64,000 bases of DNA from Rhizomys pruinosus (lineage: Eukaryota > Chordata > Mammalia > Rodentia > Spalacidae), in the NCBI GenBank assembly GCA_009823505.1, contig VZQC01006319.1:1504740-1568739 (forward strand). Direction: 5' to 3'. Position 1 is the stretch's first letter. Every line of letters begins with the position of its first letter. The notes under the pieces are model-generated. The model saw only the letters and a program-made list of their open reading frames with translations, did no database searches and was not told the origin of the DNA. Below are positions 55,447 through 64,000 of this stretch, in pieces. Both the position numbers and the translations under genes were made by a program.

Positions 55447-56746
55447 AGCCGAGGGTGGTGACGAACGCCTTGAATCCTAGCACTTGGGAGTAGAGGAGGC
55501 TGGATCTTTGTGAGTTCAAAGGCCAGCCATGGTCTACAATGTGGAGTTCCAGGCAGCTGGGGCTACAGGGGACCCTGTACTCGAAAAGACAAAAAAGAGT
55601 ATAGTAAATTTCAGGGGTCAGGAGCCACTTACAAGGTTGTGGCACAAACAGATACCCCACAGACACATATTGGGAATCACGTACTTTGTGGAATAAACAG
55701 GCTCGGTGTGAACACCCTTGAGCATGGCTGCAGAAGCAATTCCCTTAGAAAAAGTCATGACCCCTTTACTATGAAAGAGGGCAGAAACGGTTCCCATTCC
55801 GTTATTTGTGACATTACCCACTGTCTGCTTTCAGTATTTTTGCTATGTATTTTACTTGTATTTGAATGTTTTAGACAATCTAAGAACAAATGTTCAAGTT
55901 ACAACAGTAAAGAGAGCTAATGGGGCTGGAGAGATACCTAGCGGTTAAGGGCGCCGACGGCTCTTGTTAGAGGACCCGGGTTCATCCCCAGCACACACTG
56001 CAAAGCTAAGAACTGTCTTTAACTCCCCAGTTCCAAGGGGAATCCGACACCCTCTTCTGACCTCCGCGGCTTTTGCACCACGGGTGCACAAACTTACAAC
56101 AGACAGATTAGAACATTCAAAATAAATAAATAAAATTTTAAAAAAAAGATGAGCTGCTCGATATTTTTCACTTCATGCATAGTAAACACAGTGGTAAAAC
56201 AAAAGAAAAAAATCCCAGGCAGGGGCTGGAGAGATGGCGTGCAGTGGTTGTAAGAGCACTGGCTGCTCTTGCGGAGAAAACCAGGGTTCCTTCCCAGAAC
56301 CCACATGGTGGCAACAGCCATTTGGTTTTTTTAAATGTTTATTTTTTTAATACAAGATTACATTACAAATCAAATCTAACAATCTAGACCCATGCCCCCC
56401 TCCCTGCTATCCCCACCCCACGGAGTTCATGTATTCTGCCAACCATATTTTTCACTTTTTCTCAGTCTCTTAAAATTCTTGATGCAGAAGTGGACTGTTT
56501 TCAAGCCGAAGTTCCTATTCAGTCAGTTGCTTTGAGGCAATATTTTCTATTGTGTTGTTTGTTACAAACAGCCATTTGTAAACTTACAGTGCCAGGGGAC
56601 CATGTGCCTTCTTCGGAACCTCCACAAACAATTTTTGTGTGGGCAACACCATACACTTACACACATGCAGGACAAACACTCAAATAAACCCACATGTATC
56701 AAGTTCTTGTAAGAGGAATAAAGTTTTATGAGTGGACTTTTCAACT
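55447..56746. other. Indel-rich duplicate of the distal pseudogene 3' UTR
   Basis: Same order as 59,035-60,327: forward B1, Ywhaz 3' UTR (GGAGCCACTTACAAGGTTGTGG), forward B3, GATGAGCTGCTCGATATTTTTCAC, a split B3 and GTAAGAGGAATAAAGTTTTATGAG. The B1 shares the private variant TCTACAATGTG with 59,035. This copy has frequent small indels and dropped segments, and ends at the N at 56,747. Confidence 0.85.
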
Positions 56747-56747
56747 N
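56747..56747. other. Single N, probable contig join
   Basis: Left: Ywhaz 3' UTR (TTTTCAACT). Right: the middle of a reverse B3 with indels (56,748-56,872). The two do not belong together. Confidence 0.75.
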
Positions 56748-56879
56748 TGCTGGGGAACAAACCCGGGTCCTCTGCAAGAGCAAGTCTGGTTTTTTTGCTC
56801 TCTTAAACTCTAGGCTTATCTTCTCAGCCCCATCAGTTGATGCTCTTAACTGCTAGGCCATCTCTCCAGCCCCTAGTAT

Positions 56880-56913
56880 AGAAATTTCTTTTTTTTAATT
56901 TTTTAAAATTATT

Positions 56914-56948
<35 letters not shown>

Positions 56949-57172
56949 TTTGTATTAATGTACTGTCTGCATGTAGGTTTGTGCACCCATGTCATGCAAT
57001 GCCACGAAGGTCAGAAGAGGGTCTTGGATTCCCCTGGAACTGGAGTTCTCCTGGAACTGGAGTTACAGACAGGTTCTCAGCCGCCATGTGGGTGCTAGGG
57101 ATCGAACCTGGGTCCTCTGCAAGAGCAGTTGGTGCTCTTAACTGCTAGGCTATCTCTCCAGCCTCCTAGAAA
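56880..57172 (-). mobile_element. B3-type SINE with (TTTA)n tail
   Basis: TAGAAATTTCTT precedes (56,879) and follows (57,168), a target duplication. Confidence 0.93.
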
Positions 57173-57179
57173 TTTCTTA

Positions 57180-58410
57180 AAATATATCTATATGCATACA
57201 TAAAAGGAGCTTAAATGGAGTTACCCCATAACAGGGTGACAATGCCTCCCCCAGATACCACTGGCTATCAGAAAAGCCCAGTACCATGTATGAGTAGCCT
57301 ATTTTTGAGTTCCTGGTTGTGGGATTCCACAGATGACACCCCATCAAACATTACAGGATATTACCATCACTCTTGGTTATCCTCCAGAATGTGATGTTAA
57401 GATCCTATGGCTGAAGACACCACATACCTGAGAGTAAGACATGGAGAGCTTAAGCTGGTACCAACATGGAAGCTTCATTCCTGCCAGATGGCTTGTATAG
57501 TTCTGGAAGGTTCTGTACACACTACTGGAGAGAGAAAATTCATCATCAGTCTCACCCAACTGTGAACCTTGTGAGCCTCGAGAATGACCAGCCCAATAAG
57601 ATAGCCTGCAACAGTGGCAGGAATGTTATTGGAATCACCAACGACTTTCTGATTGGATTAAAACCTGTCCTGTAAAATGGAACCCATGCCCTGTTAACTG
57701 GGTCAAAAACCCATGGCTGGCTAGGTAATGGGCCCTAGCAGGGAATTTAGTACTATTCTCCTGCCAATGGACATGATAGTAATCTTCCCCGTAAGTTTTT
57801 ATCTTTATATCAATAGATTGTGCATCTCTTGGTCCTCATCAGAGAACCCTCCCTTTTTGCAACTGTCAGTCAGCATGCTGAAAATAACAGGCTGTAGAGT
57901 GCTCAGCTCTAAACAGAACCTGTGTGCCATGCCACGCCCCAAAGGCTCAGGGTTCATCACAGAAGAGGGGGCAGAAAGATTGTAGGAGGCAGAGGGAGTG
58001 GATATTGTAGGAAACAGTATTTGTCAGACATGACAGCACAGGGACCTGCATGCATACGATCTGCACGAGATGGAGTTAGCCAGAGTTCCTACATGGGTGG
58101 GGGAAGGCTCATGGAGATTTACCCCAATCAACTACTGGCAGTTGATGGCTGCTGGGAGAGAGACTTTTCTTCAGGGATGCAGGCTCTAAGAGGCTGCCCA
58201 TACTCCAATAGAGGCCTCACACCCACACGCATACAGGTGCAGTCTATGGACTCAGTGGGCACTAAATCTAAAAAGAGAGAGAGTGAGTGAGCACAAGAAG
58301 TTGGGAGGGAAAAGTGGGGCGATAGGGAAGAGTTGGAGGACGGAGTGGCATGGATCAGATCCAAACATTATAGGCTTATACACAATGAAATCAGAATGAA
58401 AAGTTTCCTC
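57180..58410 (+). mobile_element. L1 (Lx-like) 3' region, longest copy
   Basis: GCCTGCAACAGTGGCAGGAATG, TAATGGGCCCTAGCAGGG, CTCAGGGTTCATCACAGAAGAGGGGGCAGAAAGATTGTAGG, TGGCAGTTGATGGCTGCTGGGAGAG. It gives the fullest version of the text shared with 2,030, 16,265, 43,631 and 62,900. The short open frames here are not genes. Confidence 0.6.
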
Positions 58411-59030
58411 AGTACAAGCAGACATCCCATGTGAATTTGAAATATGAAAACATGATGTACGACTCTACAGGACAAACAGATATGTTATATGAATCTACAA
58501 CAGACAGACAGTGTATGGATCTACAATACAGAGAGATGTGTTACACGATGCTGCAACACACATACACATGTGTTATGAGTTATGTTTACAATACAAATAG
58601 ATATGCTATATGAAATAGCACAAACACTCATGTGTGAGTCTATAATACAGTCATGTGATATGCCTCTATGATACAACTAGACTTGTTATAGAGCCTGAAG
58701 CACAGACACATTATGTGACTCTGCAACACACTGACATCTTATATGAGTCTGTAACACAAATACATATGTAAGTCTTCAATAAAATTAGGCATGTTTGTAT
58801 TAGTCTATAATACATATATGAGACATATTTTATGAGCCTGCAACACAACAAACATGTTATATGAGACTTCAATACAAACATACATGTTGAATGAGTCTAC
58901 AATACAAATAGACATGTTGTAATATCCCATAATATAAGTAGACTTATTGTATCAGTCTCGAATAAAATAGATATGTTCTGTGGGTCTCCAACAGAAGTAG
59001 ACATGTTATGAGTCTTATATAGTAAACATG
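58411..59030. repeat. Second block of the ~30-bp satellite
   Basis: ATGAGTCTACAATACAAATAGACATG and variants recur, about 20 units, without SINE interruption. It ends at the 5' edge of a forward B1. Confidence 0.92.
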
Positions 59031-59034
59031 GTGT

Positions 59035-59183
59035 GGCAGGTGTGGTGGCACACGCCTTTAATCCTAGCACTTGGGAGGCAGAGGCAGGCGAATCTTTGTG
59101 AGTTCAAGGCCAGCCTGGTCTACAATGTGAGTTCCAGGACAGCTGGGGCTACAGGGAGACCCTGTCTCGAAAAGACAAAAAAA
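59035..59183 (+). mobile_element. B1 SINE at the satellite/pseudogene border
   Basis: The right flank AGTATAGTACTTT (59,184-59,196) matches the left flank of the B1 at 55,433-55,445, and both B1s share TCTACAATGTG. So this B1 is the same insertion as the one at 55,447. Only its left border differs (satellite instead of pseudogene). Confidence 0.9.
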
Positions 59184-59502
59184 AGTATAGTACTTTCAGG
59201 TCAGGAGCCACTTACAAGGTTGTGGCACAAACAGATACCCCACAGACACATATTGGGAATCACGTACTTTGTGGAATAAACAGGCTCGGTGTGAACACCC
59301 TTGAGCATGGCTGCAGAAGCAATTCCCTTAGAAAAAGTCATGACCCCTTTACTATGAAAGAGGGCAGAAACGGTTCCCATTCCGTTATTTGTGACATTAC
59401 CCACTGTCTGCTTTCAGTATTTTTGCTATGTATTTTACTTGTATTTGAATGTTTTAGACAATCTAAGAACAAATGTTCAAGTTACAGTAAAGATGAGCTA
59501 TG

Positions 59503-59728
59503 GGGCTGGAGAGATAGCCTAGCGGTTAAGGGCGCCGACTGCTCTTGTAGAGGACCCGGGTTCAATCCCCAGCACCCACATGGCAGCTAAGAACTGTCTG
59601 TAACTCCAGTTCCAGGGGAATCCGACACCCTCTTCTGACCTCCGCGGCTTTGCACGACACGGGTGCACAAACCTACAAGCAGACAGTACATTCATACACA
59701 TTCAAAATAAATAAATAAAATTTAAAAA
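59503..59728 (+). mobile_element. Young B3-type SINE in the pseudogene UTR
   Basis: AAAGATGAGCT flanks it (59,492 and 59,729). Confidence 0.95.
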
Positions 59729-59812
59729 AAAGATGAGCTGCTCGATATTTTTCACTTCATGCATAGTAAACACAGTGGTAAACAAAAGGAAAAAAATCCC
59801 ATGCAGGGGCTG

Positions 59813-60275
59813 GAGAGATGGCTCAGTGGTTAAGAGCACTGGCTGCTCTTGCGGAGAACCAGGGTTCGATTCCCAGCACCCACATGGTGGCAAACAGCCA
59901 TTTGGTTTTTTTAAATGTTTTATTTTTTTATACAAGATTACATTACAAATCAAATCTAGCAAATCTAGACCCATGCCCCCCTCCCTGCTTCCCCACCCCA
60001 CCGGAGTTCATGCATTCTGCCAAACATATTTTTCATCTTTTTCTCAGTCTCTTAAAATTCTTGATGCAGAAGTTGACTGTTTCGAGCCGAAGTTCACTAT
60101 TTCAGTCAGTTCTTTGATGCAATATTTTCTATTGTTGTTGTTAGCAAACAGCCATTTGTAACTACAGTTCCAGGGGACCCTATGCCTTCTTCTGACCTCC
60201 ACAGACATTGTGCAACACCAGTACACTTACACACATGCAGACAATAGACTCATATACATAAAATAAATAAACACA
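59813..60275 (+). mobile_element. B3 SINE split by an L1 3' end
   Basis: B3 head 59,813-59,904 and rest 60,159-60,275. Between them is a minus-strand insert of about 240 bp (59,905-60,144): poly(T), a reverse AATAAA signal, a C-rich run (GCCCCCCTCCCTGCTTCCCC) and L1 3' UTR-like text. CAAACAGCCATTTG is its perfect 14-bp target duplication (59,891-59,904; 60,145-60,158). Confidence 0.92.
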
Positions 60276-60454
60276 TGTATCAAGTTCTTGTAAGAGGAAT
60301 AAAGTTTTATGAGTGGACTTTTCAACTTCTTTCACTAAAGCTAGTCTCATGTACATTATTAGCCTTTTGATCTTGAGAATTCTCTAAAGGAAACTGTACA
60401 CTCTTAGAAGCTGACTCCTCATTCCCTCTGGCAGCAAATGGGTTTTTAGAATTT

Positions 60455-60685
60455 TTTTTTAATTTTTTAAAAATTTATTTTCGTATGTGTATGAATGTAC
60501 TGTCTACATGTAGGTGTGTGCACCCATGTCGTGCAATGCCTCGGAGGTCAGAAGAGGGTGTCAGACTCTCTGGAACTGGAGTTAAAGAGGGTTTTCAGCC
60601 ACCATGTGGGTGCTGGGGATTGAACCCAGGTCCTCTGCAAGAGAAGTCGGCGCTCTTAACCACTAGGCCATCTCTCCAGCCCTGG
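60455..60685 (-). mobile_element. B3-type SINE in the pseudogene UTR
   Basis: Reverse copy, GGGTTTTT(A/T) flanks (60,439 and 60,683). Confidence 0.93.
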
Positions 60686-61059
60686 GTTTTTTTTAATTTA
60701 TTTTTTTATCTTTTTCAGCTCCAGTTTTTAAATGCAAAGGTTAAATGCTAGACCATGCTCTACATCCCCCTTTCTCAGAGAAACGAAGTGGCCAGAGGGA
60801 CGACTGATGAAAGGAGGGAGTTCCACTTAAAATTTTAGTCCACGGCATTTCTAACAGGAAGTAACGAGGTTCTTTGGCCATCACGACTCTGTAAAGAGCC
60901 ATGGGTGAGGATTCTAGAGGAATAGGACTTAGGTGGTAGGAAGCAGGGAAAGGCGATAGTAGGTCAGGAAGGCAAGGGGCTGAGGTGGGTGGTGGAGGGG
61001 AGGGATAGCTAACACTGAAGAGCAAGAGCATTGGAAATGCCATTTGGAAAGCTATTACT

Positions 61060-61310
61060 GGAGCTGGAGAGATGGCTCAGTGGTTAAGAGCACTGGCTGC
61101 TCTTCCAGACGATCTAGGCTTGAGTCCCAGTGGATCTAGGTTTGATTCCCAGTACCCACAAGGCAGCTAACAACCATCTGTAACTCTAGTTCCAGGAGAT
61201 CTGACACCCTCTTCTGATCTCAGGAACTGTAGGACACAGGTGCACTGACACACATGCAGGCAATACACTCATACACATAAAATAAAAAATAACAAATAAA
61301 ACTAAATTAA
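61060..61310 (+). mobile_element. B3 SINE with internal duplication
   Basis: GATCTAGGCTTGAGTCCCAG and GATCTAGGTTTGATTCCCAG occur in tandem, a ~20-base duplication of the B-box step. GCTA(T/C)TACT flanks both ends. Confidence 0.93.
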
Positions 61311-61334
61311 AAGAGAAAAGCTACTACTATAGAA

Positions 61335-61638
61335 ATTTCTTTTTTAAATTTTATTTATTTTTTAGGTGTATGAATGTACTGTCTGCATGTAGGTTGGTGC
61401 ACCCGTGTAGTGCAATGCCACGGAGGTCAGAAGAGGGTGTCGGATTCCTCTGGAACTGGAGTCAAAGACAGCCCTCAGCTGCCACGTGGGTGCTGGGAAT
61501 AGAACCCGGGTCCTCTGCAAGAGCAGTTGGTGCTCTTTTTTTTTAAATTTTATTTATTTTTTTTATGTGTATGAATGTACTGTCTGCATGTAGGTTTGTG
61601 CACCCATGTGTGCAATGCTGCGGAGGTCAGAAGAGGTT
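61335..61638 (-). mobile_element. Reverse B3 followed by truncated reverse B3
   Basis: A first copy at 61,335-61,535 is cut at TTGGTGCTC. A second starts with T-rich tail and stops at AGAAGAGGTT, immediately before the N at 61,639. Confidence 0.9.
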
Positions 61639-61639
61639 N
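61639..61639. other. Single N, probable contig join
   Basis: The sequence changes from the middle of a B3 to the middle of a B1 (AACTCACTCTGTAGACC) across this base. Confidence 0.7.
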
Positions 61640-61740
61640 AACTCACTCTGTAGACCAGGCTGGCCTTGAACTCACAAAGATCCGCCTGCTTCTGCCTCCC
61701 AAGTGCTAGGATTAAAGGCATGCGCCACCACACCTGGCTA
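61640..61740 (-). mobile_element. B1 SINE fragment
   Basis: Reverse B1 5' two thirds only; its tail side is missing at the join. Confidence 0.92.
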
Positions 61741-61744
61741 AAAT

Positions 61745-61955
61745 ATTTATTATTTTTATGTGTATGAGTGTATTCCTGCATGTATGTAAGTGTACCCATG
61801 TTGTACAATGCCTGTGGGGATCAGAAGAGGGCATTAGATCACCTGGAACTGGAGTTACAGTCTAACTGTTAGCCGCCATGTTGGTGCTGGGAACCAAACC
61901 TTGTCCTCTGCAAAAGCAGCCAGTGCTCTTAACCATTGAGCCATCTCGCCAGTCT
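61745..61955 (-). mobile_element. B3-type SINE, older
   Basis: ATTTATTATTTTTATGTGTATGAG to CTTAACCATTGAGCCATCTCG. Confidence 0.9.
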
Positions 61956-61964
61956 ATAATTATT

Positions 61965-62460
61965 GATTTATGTATGTTAAACTATTCCTGCATCTCTGGA
62001 ATAAAACTGACTTGATCATGGTGGTCAATCTTTTTGATGCATCCTTGAATTCAGTTTGTAAGTATTTTATTGAGAACTTTTTTGCACTTATATTCATCAT
62101 ATATATTGTCCTATAACTTTCTTTCTTGAATCTTAGTTTGGTTTTGGTATCAGACTAATAGTGGCTTTGTAAAAAGAATTTGGAAATGTTTATGGCATGA
62201 TTTGAGGAGCATTGCTGTTAGTTCTTCTTTGAAGGTTTGGTAAAATTCTGTGATGAATTCATCTGACATTGGCTGTTTATATTTGAAAGATGTATGATTA
62301 GTTCTTCTACCTCAGTGATTATTATGGGTCTATTCAAATTATTTAGCTTTATTCTTGATTTAGCTTTAGTAGGTTGTATCTAGAAATTCACCCATTTGTT
62401 TTAGATTTTCCAGCTTGAGGGAATATAGATTTTAATTGAATTTTTTGGAATTTCATCTAT
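61965..62460 (-). mobile_element. L1 ORF2 fragment, minus strand
   Basis: CATCTCTGGAATAAAACTGACTTGATC, TTTTGGTATCAGACTAATAGTGGC, TGATGAATTCATCTGACATTGG and TAGAAATTCACCCATTTGTT are the complement of the L1 RT/endonuclease-linker region. No intact frame. Confidence 0.85.
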
Positions 62461-62800
62461 TTTGATCATATTTAGATGTCCCCCCAACTGCACCCCATTA
62501 TACTCTCCTCCCAGTTTCATATATTCCATTAGATGATAGATAGATGATAGATAGATAAATAGATAGGATAGATAGATGATAGGTAGATAGATCAAGAGAT
62601 AGAGAGGTAGGCAGATAGATATTAAAGCCTAGAGTATCAAATTTATGTTTCCAAATGCCATTGGGTGTGGGTCCCTTCCACTGGATCCTGCTTAACCTAC
62701 CGAGTGGCAATCTTAGGTGAGACTGACTCTCTCCTCTCACCAGCCATTGGTTGCCCATAGTTTCTCAGCTAGAGTTGGGGTTAGACAACTATTTTTTGTT
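62461..62800. mobile_element. L1 3' UTR-like text with (TAGA)n
   Basis: (TAGA)n-type tract at 62,535-62,625. CTGGATCCTGCTTAACCTACC and GCCATTGGTTGCCCATAGTTTCTCAGC resemble the complement of 35,120-35,260. Confidence 0.55.
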
Positions 62801-62814
62801 TAAAATTTTATTAG

Positions 62815-62872
62815 TTCCAGGGCTGGAGAGATGGCTTAGCGGTTAAGAGCTCAGACTGCTCTTGCACACATC
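62815..62872 (+). mobile_element. B3 head fragment
   Basis: GGGCTGGAGAGATGGCTTAGCGG to CTGCTCTTGCACAC, then unrelated sequence. Confidence 0.85.
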
Positions 62873-62899
62873 TGTGTGGAGATTTTGTGTGGCTTCAGC

Positions 62900-63310
62900 C
62901 TAGCTGGGCCTTGTGCATGTTGTCCCCATTACTGTGAGTTCATGTGAGCAACTGCCCAGCAGCCTGGAAAACTGTTTCGTAGGAACCTGTGGCTGGACAG
63001 GTCACAGACCACAGGGGAGACCCTAATACTATTAATCAGCAAATTGATATAGTATTGAACAGACCCCTAATGGCTTTCTGTACCCATGGAATAATGGGTC
63101 TCTCAGCTATCACCAGAGAAGTTTCCTTCTGCATCAAATGGCAATTAACACGGAGCCCAGCTGGCCAGGGTGCAGAGAACAAGAGGCTGCAGAACGTTTA
63201 TCCCTAAATAGGACTCCTCTACCGACTTCTGCTTCCTAATGCTCAGGGATCGCTGTGGAACAGGGGGCAGAAAGACTGTGAGAGGTAGACAAGGTGGATG
63301 ACCACAGAGA
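62900..63310 (+). mobile_element. L1 (Lx-like) 3' region
   Basis: TAATGGCTTTCTGTACCCATGG, CTCAGGGATCGCTGTGGAACAGGGGGCAGAAAGACTGTGAGAGG: same block as 57,940-57,990. Confidence 0.6.
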
Positions 63311-63319
63311 AGCAGAATA

Positions 63320-63620
63320 CAGATGTGCTAAAATGCGTCCTTCTGATTCTTTGAATTCCTCGGTGTTTGCTGTCTTGTCTCCCTTTTAATCTCTAATTTC
63401 ACTAATTTGGATCCTCTATCTCCTTTGATTAATTTGGCTAACAGTTTTCAAAGAATTCACTTTCCATTTCATTGGTTCTTTATATTGGCTTTTAATTCAT
63501 TTGTTTCTATGCCACTGATTTCAGTCCTAGTGTTAATTCTCTTCCCATCTACTGTTTCTGGGTGTTGTTCTTGTGTTTCCGAGGCTTTCAAGTGCACCAT
63601 TATTGTATCTTGGAATAAAT
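63320..63620 (-). mobile_element. L1 ORF2 fragment, minus strand
   Basis: TTTGATTAATTTGGCTAACAG, TCATTGGTTCTTTATATTGGC and TTTCTATGCCACTGATTTC are complement L1 ORF2. Confidence 0.8.
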
Positions 63621-63744
63621 CAAGGAGGCCAAAGACTTAAACAATGAAAACTTTAAGACACTGGGAAAGTGATTGAAGAAGATACCAGAAGACAGATAAG
63701 CCTCCCATGTCATGGATCGGTAGGGTTAATATTGTGAGCATGAG

Positions 63745-63950
63745 GCCGGAGAGATGGCTCAACAGTTAAGAGCACTGGATGCTCTTGAAGAGGACCTGGG
63801 TTCTGCTCCCACTACCCACATGGAGTCTAACAACCAGTTTGAGGGGATTGAACACCCTCTTCTGACCTCTGTGGGCATTGCGTGACATGGGTGCACTTAC
63901 ATTCATGCACACAATACTCATAGACATAAGCTAAAAATAATAAATAAAGT
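63745..63950 (+). mobile_element. B3-type SINE, older
   Basis: GCCGGAGAGATGGCTCAACAG to AAATAATAAATAAAG; about 15 bases are missing before GAGGGGATTGAAC. Confidence 0.9.
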
Positions 63951-64000
63951 GTTTTTTTTTTTTTTTTTTTCTTTTTGAGACAGGGTCTCCCTGTAGCCCC
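63951..64000 (-). mobile_element. B1 SINE cut by the window edge
   Basis: T-run then CTTTTTGAGACAGGGTCTCC. Confidence 0.92.

Larger units (their letters stand above)
59184..61058 (+). pseudogene. Ywhaz: 14-3-3 zeta pseudogene, distal 3' UTR
   Basis: Continues the mRNA copy: CTTACAAGGTTGTGGCAC, GGGCAGAAACGGTTCCCATTCC, ATGTTTTAGACAATCTAAGAACAAATG, CACTTCATGCATAGTAAACACAGTGG, GAATAAAGTTTTATGAGTGGAC, and near 60,835 TTAAAATTTTAGTCCACGGCATTTC. These follow the Ywhaz 3' UTR as I remember it. Interrupted by B3s (59,503; 59,813; 60,455). The short open frames inside are UTR by-products. Confidence 0.88.

Noticed and set aside
55618..55821. Identical 67-codon minus-strand frame at two places (also 59,201-59,404), suggesting a conserved gene
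   Set aside because: Both lie in the two copies of the 14-3-3 pseudogene 3' UTR; identity comes from the duplicated segment.
1..64000. An undescribed multi-gene system
   Set aside because: No cluster of intact genes is present; nearly all structure is explained by retroelements, satellites, pseudogenes and assembly joins.

Overview
This window is nuclear DNA from a muroid rodent. The evidence is the density of B1 (7SL-derived) and B2/B3-type (tRNA-derived) SINEs, a solo LTR with a 5-bp target duplication, ancient and younger LINE-1 pieces, and long (CA)n, (CT)n and (TTTC)n tracts. The youngest B1 copies end with GACCCTGTCTCGAAAAGAC, and the youngest tRNA-derived SINEs carry GCGCCGACTGCTCTTGCAG. 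I do not recall these as the house mouse or rat consensus, so another muroid lineage is likely, but I cannot name the species. I see no convincing intact protein-coding gene. It reads as intergenic, repeat-built DNA.

Layout. 1-405: a 33-bp minisatellite running off the left edge. 0.4-26 kb: unique DNA with scattered SINEs, LTR pieces and L1 3' ends; 12-16 kb and 20.4-21.9 kb are the least repetitive parts. One possible 47-codon terminal exon lies at 14,138-14,281. 26.8-36.2 kb: an ancient plus-strand LINE-1, recognisable in order (ORF2 start and endonuclease, reverse transcriptase, C-terminal part), broken up by LTR and SINE insertions. 36.7-53.3 kb: a degenerate satellite of about 30-bp units, peppered with SINEs, an L1 3' end, a solo LTR and a full-length U2 snRNA retropseudogene, and interrupted by an 860-bp run of N. 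A further 0.6 kb of the same satellite sits at 58.4-59.0 kb. 53.3-54.1 kb: a 5'-inverted (twin-primed) L1. 54.1-61.05 kb: a processed pseudogene of the 14-3-3 zeta gene (Ywhaz) with a long 3' UTR, split by nested SINEs and an L1 end. 61-64 kb: SINEs and minus-strand L1 ORF2 pieces.

Assembly quality matters here. Single N bases at 7,642, 56,747 and 61,639 look like contig joins. The sequence left of the first two is an indel-rich second copy of sequence found further right (6,725-7,641 against 7,643-8,541; 55,447-56,746 against about 59,035-60,327). These duplications are more likely unmerged contig ends than biology.

No new gene system was found. The items most worth a second look are the 30-bp satellite, the U2 copy with perfect target duplications, three places where two retroelements used the same target site, a retroposed transcript ending at an LTR poly(A) signal, and the duplicated Ywhaz 3' UTR. 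Element family names are from memory of sequence features; no database was searched.
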